A stretch of 64,000 nucleotides of DNA from Diplonema papillatum. Taxonomy: Eukaryota > Euglenozoa > Diplonemea > Diplonemida > Diplonemidae. Below are positions 39,868-47,567 of this stretch, piece by piece (position 1 is the stretch's first letter; each line of letters starts with the position of its first letter). The notes below the pieces were generated by a model. It saw only the letters and a program-made list of their open reading frames with translations, was not told the DNA's origin and did not search any database. The position numbers were made by a program, and so were the translations under genes. The stretch covers positions 16,633 to 80,632 of the forward strand of contig JAPJBO010000988.1 of the NCBI GenBank assembly GCA_030068145.1. Reading direction: 5' to 3'.

Positions 39868-42801
39868 TCACCTTCCATCCACCACAACGCCAGTGAGAAA
39901 CTGCCTCACCGCAAGTACAATTGAATCGAGCGCATCAGCGCCAATCATGGTCAGCGGTACGCGTGATGGCAAGTCCGCAGGGTTGCCTTCACTCCTGACC
40001 CATCGCACGGAAAGAGCACAGTTTAAGGAACGCACGCGTTCCAATCCTCTGACTACCGCGTTGTTCAACACGGCACTCTTCAAACAGGCACCCTTTCGGG
40101 CAACCCCTTTCACCGTGGTATTATCAACTACGACATCCACTCTTCCCCCTTTGATTGAGACTGGAAGAGCAAGGAGAACCAGGTTAAATGCAATGGCCTC
40201 CAGCTCGTTGATATGCAGCGAGCTCTCCGCAGCATTCCACGACCCTCCTAAGACGGTCACTTCCATCGTCCGCGAATCCACAAGGACACCGCCCCAGCCT
40301 TTCTTGCTCGCGTCCACGAAGGCCGTGATGCGCGGGGACTGTTGCAGAACGGGGATGGCCCTCGGCTTTAACACCGAGTCAATCCACTCTTGAAGGGACA
40401 ATCGCACACAGGGAGACACCTCCACCGTATCAGAGGGGAGTCGTGCACCCCGGTTCAACGAATTCGTAACGCGCCGAAAGAATTTAAGCGCAAACCAAAA
40501 AGAGCCTGGAAAGATTCCAGCGACTGCAGAGGCATGCAGCAAACGACCACCAAGAGTTTCGAGCTCGGAGGCCCGCATTGTTGGCGACGACTTCAGCGTG
40601 TAACGCGCTTCCATAAGCTTCCGGCGTAGCTTCCGCGAGACTGCAACACGGTGAGCAACATGGTCCCAATCGACCCCGATGAACTCATACCGCGTGGCCG
40701 CCGTCTGCGAGTCGGAGGGCTTCCACGTCAGATCGCAATCAGCGGCGGTCTGGTCCAGCCTTCGGGTCGCGAGCTGCACCGCCGACCTTTTCCCGGCATA
40801 TCGGATGTTGTCGACCCATATATCGACGGTGACATCCCGCTCGGCAAACTGCGGTAGCACGTAATCCGCGTGCCCGCCCGCCACGGCTGCCAGCGTGTGC
40901 ATTATCTCAGGTGCACACGAATGTCCCATGGGAAGCCGCAGAAGTTCCCACCAACCGCCACCGGAATCAGCGAAGCGGAAGAGGTGACGCGACTCCGGTG
41001 GAATCTCGATCGCGTAAAAGCCGGTCTTGAAATCGCGGGTCGAACCACACTCTTCACGGCTTGCCCCCAGATACGCCGAAACGTGTCCGAGAGGCACATG
41101 CGCCTCGTACCCCCGCTCGTGAGCGGCCCGGTTGCCGTCCACTGTCCACAATATGAAGCGCTGTCGCAGCGCCCCGTCCTTCTCTTCCAAGACGGTAAAA
41201 GGAACCGAAGCGAACGGGCCGGGACCGGTCGAACTGCGGGCAATCCCGTTGTCGGCAAGCAAAGACGCATGTTCAGGACGAAGGGTTGAGGGTGAACCGA
41301 TTACCGTCTCGGTTTCAACACGAGGGAAGAACGTTGTTTGCCACGTATCGTCAAAGCGGCGGAGAGCCGCTTCGTTCATCCGCGCGCGCAGCTTGTCGAC
41401 CGACATCGGCTTGATCGGCGCGACGTGCAACGGCGAGGCACGCTCCTCCTTGCTACGCGGCAGACGCGTCGAACCGCCTCGTCGGGTGACGGAGTGGAAA
41501 TGACCACTGCGGAGGTATCCCGTCACAAGTGCCTCGTCACCTTGCCGGTCTCGAGTGCCCTGGCAAGGTCCACGTCGCCCCCGGCGTACCGGAGTGTGGT
41601 CCTCGAAAGCGTCCCGGGACCTCCCTCCTCCTCGTGCTTCGTCAGCCGATCGACGAGGTGCGGCGACAGCTTGCCGCTGGTCAGCAACGGCAAGAGGTGC
41701 TTCACTGCGCCGCGTTTGATCGAGTGCGCGGTGTACCCCTGCATCTGCACCGACTGACCCCACAGAGAGTCCAACGCCGACGTCGTCAGCCTTGTCAGGG
41801 GTGCGAAGGGTGCGCACTTCCTGAACAACATGGCGATCTCCGTCGTCAACGGCCCCTGGATCACCGCGAACCGCGACGCCTTGAAAGGATCGTGCGTCCG
41901 CCCCTTCGGCGTCTGGAACCAGTCCACGATCACCTCCTTCTGCGTCACCAAGAGGAACTGGGCGGACGAAAGATCCGCCACCTCCGCCCAACGGGATGCC
42001 GTCTTCCACGCGACGAGGAGGGCAAGATGAACGGACGGCTGCTGCAGCCTGGCGTGAGACACGAGCTTCTGCTTCTCGAGCGGCGTCGCTTGGCTGTCCG
42101 GGATAGCCGCACCGCCACCGCGCAGGGCCTTGGCCAAAACTCTCAGGGGGTGATTCTCGAACCCCATCGCCCCAAACGAGGCCGAGAGGGCCTTGGTGTA
42201 GGCCAGCTGTCCCTGGGGCCGAATACCGGTCGCCGCCACAAAAAGACACGCCGAGTCCGCAGTCATGCCCAGCCCGCGTGCCGATGTCCATGCAAGCATC
42301 CGCCGCCACAAGTTCCGGCGCTCTTGCGTTGTCGATCGAGCCCACATATCCGCCACAGCCGACGACATCCTCATGCGTGCCATTTCCAAAGAAACCGCAT
42401 TCTCCTTGGTTTGACCTGTACGGGTCGTACCGCCAGACGTGATGAGGCGGTACACTGCCCGGCCTATCTCCGACGAAGGGATCAGTTCGGTTCTCGGCGC
42501 GCCGGAAGTCGACAGTAGGGAGGGGCTGGATCGGATGCGCTTGGGTGGTTGGGTCGGTGTTGGTCGACGCGTCGACGAATCGATTGTGTGTGCCGACGGG
42601 GGATGAGGTTGCATTCGGCGCACTGCCACGACAGCCGGCGGGGGGGGAAGCCGGGGTCGATATTCCATTAGGAATGTTGGGGACGGTCGCGACGGAGCGC
42701 TTACCGCCCTTGGAGAGAACCTCATAAACGTTCGGGGAGGTTCTGGGCAGAGTGGCTTTGGAACTGGCGTCATCAACACAGGCCGGGGGTCGGCCAGTCA
42801 T
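39868..42801 (-). CDS. F: reverse transcriptase and RNase H
   Basis: The frame is 977 residues. The RT domain starts near residue 430: RQRFILWTVDG, STRDFKTGFYAIEI (block A Asp), LPMGHSCAPEIMHT (block B) and VDIWVDNIRYAG (block C, VDN instead of DD). RNase H follows with FVDASKKGWGG, LHINELEAIA, VVVDNTTVKG and NPADLPSRVP. It makes cDNA from the element's RNA and removes the template. The first 430 or so residues overlap the recombinase gene in another frame and look low-complexity (Gly/Arg/Ala/Asp-rich), so they may be untranslated or overprinted. The start ATG overlaps the gag stop (ATGA), suggesting stop/start coupling. Confidence 0.8.
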   Translation of the reverse strand: MTGRPPACVDDASSKATLPRTSPNVYEVLSKGGKRSVATVPNIPNGISTPASPPAGCRGSAPNATSSPVGTHNRFVDASTNTDPTTQAHPIQPLPTVDFRRAENRTDPFVGDRPGSVPPHHVWRYDPYRSNQGECGFFGNGTHEDVVGCGGYVGSIDNARAPELVAADACMDIGTRAGHDCGLGVSFCGGDRYSAPGTAGLHQGPLGLVWGDGVRESPPESFGQGPARWRCGYPGQPSDAAREAEARVSRQAAAAVRSSCPPRRVEDGIPLGGGGGSFVRPVPLGDAEGGDRGLVPDAEGADARSFQGVAVRGDPGAVDDGDRHVVQEVRTLRTPDKADDVGVGLSVGSVGADAGVHRALDQTRRSEAPLAVADQRQAVAAPRRSADEARGGGRSRDAFEDHTPVRRGRRGPCQGTRDRQGDEALVTGYLRSGHFHSVTRRGGSTRLPRSKEERASPLHVAPIKPMSVDKLRARMNEAALRRFDDTWQTTFFPRVETETVIGSPSTLRPEHASLLADNGIARSSTGPGPFASVPFTVLEEKDGALRQRFILWTVDGNRAAHERGYEAHVPLGHVSAYLGASREECGSTRDFKTGFYAIEIPPESRHLFRFADSGGGWWELLRLPMGHSCAPEIMHTLAAVAGGHADYVLPQFAERDVTVDIWVDNIRYAGKRSAVQLATRRLDQTAADCDLTWKPSDSQTAATRYEFIGVDWDHVAHRVAVSRKLRRKLMEARYTLKSSPTMRASELETLGGRLLHASAVAGIFPGSFWFALKFFRRVTNSLNRGARLPSDTVEVSPCVRLSLQEWIDSVLKPRAIPVLQQSPRITAFVDASKKGWGGVLVDSRTMEVTVLGGSWNAAESSLHINELEAIAFNLVLLALPVSIKGGRVDVVVDNTTVKGVARKGACLKSAVLNNAVVRGLERVRSLNCALSVRWVRSEGNPADLPSRVPLTMIGADALDSIVLAVRQFLTGVVVDGR
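41523..42779 (-). CDS. F: tyrosine recombinase
   Basis: A 418-residue frame. A Pro-rich N-terminus (to about residue 110) precedes a helical core-binding region. The catalytic part shows LVAWKTASRWAEVADLSS (box-I Arg), GYTAHSIKRGAVKHL (box-II H-x-x-K/R) and RTTLRYAGGD with the likely nucleophilic Tyr near the C-terminus. It would integrate the circular cDNA without target duplication, as in DIRS-type elements. It lies between gag and RT and overlaps the RT frame throughout; the start codon is uncertain. Confidence 0.75.
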   Translation of the reverse strand: MLMTPVPKPLCPEPPRTFMRFSPRAVSAPSRPSPTFLMEYRPRLPPPPAVVAVRRMQPHPPSAHTIDSSTRRPTPTQPPKRIRSSPSLLSTSGAPRTELIPSSEIGRAVYRLITSGGTTRTGQTKENAVSLEMARMRMSSAVADMWARSTTQERRNLWRRMLAWTSARGLGMTADSACLFVAATGIRPQGQLAYTKALSASFGAMGFENHPLRVLAKALRGGGAAIPDSQATPLEKQKLVSHARLQQPSVHLALLVAWKTASRWAEVADLSSAQFLLVTQKEVIVDWFQTPKGRTHDPFKASRFAVIQGPLTTEIAMLFRKCAPFAPLTRLTTSALDSLWGQSVQMQGYTAHSIKRGAVKHLLPLLTSGKLSPHLVDRLTKHEEEGGPGTLSRTTLRYAGGDVDLARALETGKVTRHL

Positions 42802-43979
42802 TTTCCCCCGGCCTTGGCGTTTCCCGTCCGCGGCTTAAACGCCATCTTTTTGGCGGGGCCGTGTTTCTCCTTCTTGGAGTCGAGAACCGCCTCGGCCTTG
42901 TCGAGGGCGTCTTCCGCCTGGGTCCCTATCTGCCGGAGCAGGTCGCGCCGGCTGTGTCCCTTCTCGACGTAGAGGCGTTGCATCCTCACGGCCGTCAGCA
43001 GGTCGTTGCCCAACCTCAATTGGTCCGGGCTCTGCAACCAGCCGACCGTTGCCGACACCGAGAGAACCCAGCTCCGCAACATGTTGAAGTTAGACTCCAA
43101 AAGTTCGCCGCCAGCGAGGTGGGTCCTCCCACACACGTACGCCACCTCCAAATCACGAACGAGGCCCTCCGGGTCGCCCTCGATCGCGTTCGCCAGCGAC
43201 TGCACGTCCTTCGCCTCCTTGACGAACACCCGCGGAGCGACAGCCACCGGCTGCCCAACTGTCGCCACCGGCGCGTCCATTGGCGCGTCCGCCTCCATCG
43301 GTGTCGCCGACGTAGGCAGCGCGGTCGCTGACACTGACGCTACCGCGGGCGACGGCTGGTGCGAAATGCCCATCAGCTGCGTCTGCATCTGCTGCAGCAC
43401 CTGCATCATGTGCGCTTGTTGCTGTTGTTGCGCCCGCATTTCCCGCTGCTGCGCCTGCATCTGCTCCTGCTGCTGCATGACCATCCGCTGCAGCTGGTCC
43501 TGCATCGATGCGCCCGCGGATGCCGTCACCGGAGGCGACGCAGACGGGACCGCTGCAGAGGGAACAGACGCAGAAGAAACCGGCTGCCCCGCTCCGCTAC
43601 CCTCGACCGGGGCCTGGATAAGACTCGCCAGTGAAGGCGGGGGTACATCAAATTTTCCGACAATCTTCTTAACAGCTAGTGACACGCGAGCTTCGTCCTC
43701 CTCATACACGAGCATTAGGATCGCCAAGACCCGCTGCAGATCCAAACCCGCCACCTCAAGTATCGTGGCGCCGATCGCCTCGGCGAGTACCGCGCGGGCC
43801 CTGTCTGTGACGGCCTCTTCGCATGTGCCGAATAACGTGGAGCAGAAAGACTCCATTTCACGCACGCGGAACTTCCTTTTGGAAGGTGGCTCATAGGCAA
43901 AGGATCGAGTCCAGGCCTCGCGGAGCACAGAAGGGAACCTGTAGTCCCACCTGTCGGCATTCGGCAGCGGCGAAGACAT
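42798..43979 (-). CDS. F: Gag-like protein
   Basis: The start is set at ATG 43979 (MSSPLPNADRWDYRFPSVL), which aligns with the same start motif (MSQSPLPTSDVWDCRYP) found in the G copies. The frame also opens slightly upstream. The N-terminal 140 residues are helical. A Ser/Pro/Ala-rich region and a strongly Gln/Met-rich coiled coil (about residues 170-215) follow, then a helical C-terminal region and a basic tail ending GNAKAGGK. There is no CCHC knuckle. It probably forms the RNP particle. The TGA overlaps the next ATG. Confidence 0.7.
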   Translation of the reverse strand: MSSPLPNADRWDYRFPSVLREAWTRSFAYEPPSKRKFRVREMESFCSTLFGTCEEAVTDRARAVLAEAIGATILEVAGLDLQRVLAILMLVYEEDEARVSLAVKKIVGKFDVPPPSLASLIQAPVEGSGAGQPVSSASVPSAAVPSASPPVTASAGASMQDQLQRMVMQQQEQMQAQQREMRAQQQQQAHMMQVLQQMQTQLMGISHQPSPAVASVSATALPTSATPMEADAPMDAPVATVGQPVAVAPRVFVKEAKDVQSLANAIEGDPEGLVRDLEVAYVCGRTHLAGGELLESNFNMLRSWVLSVSATVGWLQSPDQLRLGNDLLTAVRMQRLYVEKGHSRRDLLRQIGTQAEDALDKAEAVLDSKKEKHGPAKKMAFKPRTGNAKAGGK

Positions 43980-44083
43980 GGAAAAATTTGACTGTTTCTT
44001 TGAACCAACCACACCCTGAAGGCTGTGTAGAGTTCTCTAATCGACTTTCGTGGTGCATCAACTCCCTCAGTGAAACTGTGATA

Positions 44084-44641
44084 AGGTGTTTCCGCCGCAT
44101 TTTGAGGTGTCCCCATCAAGGGTAAAGTGTTTCCACCGCATTTTGAGGTGTCCCCATCAATGGTAAGGTGTTTCCACCACGTTTTGAGGTGTCCCCATCA
44201 AGGGTAAAGTGTTTCCACCGCATTTTGAGGTGTCCCCATCAAGGGTAAGGTGTTTCCACCGCATTTTGAGGTGTCCCCATCAATGGTAAGGTGTTTCCAC
44301 CGCGTTTTGAGGTGTCCCCATCAAGGGTAAGGTGTTTCCACCGCATTTTGAGGTGTCCCCATCAATGGTAAGGTGTTTCCACCGCATTTTGAGGTGTCCC
44401 CATCAAGGGTAAGGTGTTTCCACCGCATTTTGAGGTGTCCCCATCAATGGTAAGGTGTTTCCACCGCATTTTGAGGTGTCCCCATCAATGGTAAAGTGTT
44501 TCCACCGCATTTTGAGGTGTCCCCATCAAGGGTAAAGTGTTTCCACCGCATTTTGAGGTGTCCCCATCAATGGTAAGGTGTTTCCACTACGTTTTGAGGT
44601 GTCCCCATCAAGGGTAAGGTGTTTCCACCGCATTTTGAGGT
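44084..44641 (+). repeat. 41-bp tandem array of E, left arm (second part)
   Basis: About 14 further units in the same orientation as 38948-39726, continuing the array on the far side of F. It ends abruptly at the head-to-head junction. Confidence 0.9.
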
Positions 44642-45778
44642 TGATGGGGACACCTAAAATGCTGTGGAAACACTTTACCCTTGATGGGGACACCTCAAAA
44701 TGCGGTGGAAACACTTTACCCTTGATGGGGACACCTCAAAATGCGGTGGAAACACTTTACCCTTGATGGGGACACCTCAAAATGCGGTGGAAACACTTTA
44801 CCCTTGATGGGGACACCTCAAAATGCGGTGGAAACACTTTACCCTTGATGGGGACACCTCAAAATGCGGTGGAAACACCTTACCCTTGATGGGGACACCT
44901 CAAAATGCGGTGGAAACATTTTACCCTTGATGGGGACACCTCAAAATGCGGTGGAAACACTTTACCCTTGATGGGGACACCTCAAAATGCGGTGGAAACA
45001 ATTTACCCTTGATGGGGACACCTCAAAATGCGGTGGAAACACTTTACCCTTGATGGGGACACCTCAAAATGCGGTGGAAACACTTTACCCTTGATGGGGA
45101 CACCTCAAAATGCTGTGGAAACACTTTACCCTTGATGGGGACACCTCAAAATGCGGTGGAAACACTTTACCCTTGATGGGGACACCTCAAAATGCGGTGG
45201 AAACACTTTACCCTTGATGGGGACACCTCAAAATGCTGTGGAAACACTTTACCCTTGATGGGGACACCTCAAAATGCGGTGGAAACACTTTACCCTTGAT
45301 GGGGACACCTCAAAATGCGGTGGAAACACTTTACCCTTGATGGGGACACCTCAAAACGTGGTGGAAACACCTTACCATTGATGGGGACACCTCAAAATGC
45401 GGTGGAAACACTTTACCCTTGATGGGGACACCTCAAAATGCGGTGGAAACACCTTACCCTTGATGGGGACACCTCAAAATGCGGTGGAAACACTTTACCC
45501 TTGATGGGGACACCTCAAAATGCGGTGGAAACACTTTACCCTTGATGGGGACACCTCAAAATGCGGTGGAAACACTTTACCCTTGATGGGGACACCTCAA
45601 AATGCTGTGGAAACACTTTACCCCTGATGGGGACACCTCAAAATGCGGTGGAAACACTTTACCCTTGATGGGGACACCTCAAAACGTAGTGGAAACACCT
45701 TACCATTGATGGGGACACCTCAAAATGCGGTGGAAACACTGTACCATTTATGGGGACACCTCAGAATGCGGTGGAAAA
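44642..45778 (-). repeat. 41-bp tandem array of E, inverted right arm
   Basis: About 28 units of the same 41-bp sequence in the opposite orientation (GGGGACACCTCAAAATGCGG and onward). Together with the left arm it forms a palindrome about 1.1-1.3 kb per arm once F is ignored. Some plus-strand frames are open across units but are artefacts. Confidence 0.9.
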
Positions 45779-45868
45779 AAAACCGCCCGGTGGGGGGGGC
45801 TTCGACCTTTTGCAAAATGGCTGACACCACCGGGGATTTTTCCCGGTAAGGTAAAAATGTGACCTCCC

Positions 45869-45900
45869 TAAGCTAAATAAAAAGTTTTTTGTGGCTATAA
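45869..45900 (-). repeat. 32-bp fragment of C between E and D2
   Basis: The spacer starts TAAGCTAAATAAAAAG and ends GGCTATAA. It is exactly one arm repeat of a C element in right-arm orientation, although the surrounding C4 sequence is left-arm orientation. It is bounded by TAA on both sides and connects E to D2. Confidence 0.85.
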
Positions 45901-47567
45901 GGGTAGGCGGTTTTTTTTTTTTTGGCCCATGTCCGCGCGCGCGTAAATTTTTGGGAACCCCCGGAAAAAAAAAACTTTTGCCAAAAAAAAAAAAAACTTT
46001 TGGGATCTGTGCATTGGAACCGGTCGTGAGAGCGACTGCAGGCGTAGTCACGAGCGTGTCCGGCTCGCGAAAAGTCGAAAACCTGTTCATCACACCGATA
46101 CTTCACGGCGATGCAAATCGCGTAGACTTTGTTTACCTCAGTGTGTATTGACTTTGAAGCTGACTATGCCCGGTGCTGGGTTGGTGCGCTGGGCAAGCAA
46201 TATCGTGCTACTTTGACGTTGGTGTCAATCTAAACAGCAAGATTTGCGTAGCTCCTGCTGGACGCAGTCGAAGCACGCGGGATACAAGCACAGCCTCAGC
46301 CTCGAAAGTGTGCGCGGTTTTACCGGCAAGGCATGTCGGGAGGTTTTGCCACTGTGGTGCGATTATCACACAGAACCAGTCCGGGGCAGTGCACGCGTCT
46401 ATGCCTTCCGACGCCTCAAGCAGCTACTAGTATCTGAGACTCGACTGAGGAGGCATGAAAAGGACGCGGGGCAAGCGATGCGTTCACGGTGCTTGCGACT
46501 TAGTGCACTTGACCGGCGGCAATGCCTTGTGCCGCGGTATATTTGCGAAGAAAACGGCACTCGTCGCCTGACAGTCTAGACCGCACATCCCTGAGCATAA
46601 CTGCCTTCGTTGCACACGGCGTCTAACCAATTGCCGTGTGCTAGAAGCACCTGCCCTCCGTGCGGATGTCGAGACATCAATGGTCTCTTTCGATGTGGGT
46701 GAGGTACATCTTGTGAGTCCGGCGCCGTTTGCTACGCATCAGAAGGTGGTCACTGGCTAAAGCTTGCTGACAGGAGGGTCGGCAGAGTACCGACAAACTC
46801 CGTTTACACCAAGCAGGGCATCTTTGTGTACTCGGGTAATATTGACAAAGCCACTACACCCGAAGTGACGGTGTCGACGTCCGCCTTTGGGGGTTTCAAC
46901 AGCAGACCGCCGCAGAAGCCGCGAGAGCAACCATCCTTGCACAAGGTGGAGGAAAGCAGAAGTTGAAGTTCACCATACTATCTGCGGGTAGCTGGCGCTT
47001 ATTCTCGCCGATGGAAATGCCACCGACCAGCCGTCAGTAGGCTCTCGCACGGTGGTTCGGTAGGACCGTGACATCGCAATGGGGCATGTCAGAAGAGAGA
47101 TAAGAGATTGACGGACACCCGCGCAATCGACAGTCCTCTGGGTCACTGCTTTATTGTTCGCAGCGTACCCAGCGAACCGCGATCTCGAGTTCAAACCCGA
47201 GTGTTTTTTCTCCTGTGGCATCGTCTATCATCTGCAGCCTCCGACTATGGAAGGTTTTGTCGAAACGCACCCCGCGCGGCGTTCAGGACTGTTGAACTCT
47301 AGACTGCCACCGCAACCCCTCGGACACATCAAGTTCATCTTCACACTCACCTTTGAGCTCATCGTCCAGAAATTCTACCAACAACGGGCACAAAAGTGCC
47401 AACAGCGGACTGGCCAGTAGTATAGCCGGCACATATGGTGTGACATCCAGTAGCAGAAAGTCTTGTGGCAAAAGTTTTTTTTTTCTGAAAAGTTTTTTTT
47501 TTGCGCGCGCGCGCGTAAATTTCTGTGGGCCGACGGACATGGGCCAAAAAAAAAAAACCGCCTACCC
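45901..47567. mobile_element. D2: PIF/Harbinger-like element
   Basis: Same ends and orientation as D1, 1.67 kb because it lacks the minisatellite expansion. The left flank is TAA and the right flank TTA. The interior is similar to D1 with differences, including a stretch (about 46560-47060) absent from D1. An open frame at 46244-46579 reads like protein (for example FTGKACREVLPLWCDYH) but matches no transposase I know. Confidence 0.7.
46244..46579 (+). pseudogene. Protein-like frame inside D2 (unrecognised)
   Basis: A 111-residue open stretch on the plus strand, rich in Arg, Leu and Cys, ending at a stop after RRLTV. Fragments of the same text are readable in D1 in different frames, so it is probably a decayed gene of the D family rather than chance. 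No DDE signature or zinc finger can be seen. It could be the remnant of the second (Myb-like) or first ORF of a PIF/Harbinger element, which I cannot confirm. Confidence 0.3.

Larger units (their letters stand above)
39727..44083 (-). mobile_element. F: whole-looking VIPER-like YR retrotransposon
   Basis: The element lies inside the 41-bp array of E. On the minus strand it carries gag (43979-42798), tyrosine recombinase (42779-41523) and RT/RNase H (within 42801-39868), in VIPER order. All three open frames are long and I see no break, so it looks whole and is probably the youngest retroelement here. It is related to G but clearly diverged in sequence. Flanks show no obvious target duplication, as expected for YR-mediated integration. 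I could not define terminal repeats with confidence, so the ends are good to roughly 10-20 bp. Confidence 0.75.
38615..45868. mobile_element. E: foldback-like element with inverted 41-bp arrays
   Basis: Perfect 31-bp terminal inverted repeats start GGGAGGTCACATTTTTACC (38615-38645 and 45838-45868), with TAA duplicated on both sides (38612-38614, 45869-45871). Inside are a 300-bp left unique region (38646-38947), a plus-oriented 41-bp array interrupted by F, and an inverted array meeting it head-to-head at 44641/44642. GGG ends and TAA target resemble PIF/Harbinger, while the inverted tandem arms resemble foldback elements. No transposase is seen. The left unique region includes a GC hairpin (38849-38865) and a B-box-like GGTTCGATTCC (38742-38752), which I do not call a tRNA. 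Confidence 0.8.

Noticed and set aside
42000-42801. A separate 430-residue protein upstream of RT in F
   Set aside because: The stretch overlaps the recombinase in another frame, is low-complexity and has no domain, so it is not annotated as its own gene.
38948-45778. CRISPR-like array of 41-bp repeats
   Set aside because: Units are head-to-tail with no spacers, reverse orientation halfway, and lie within a TIR element in eukaryotic DNA.
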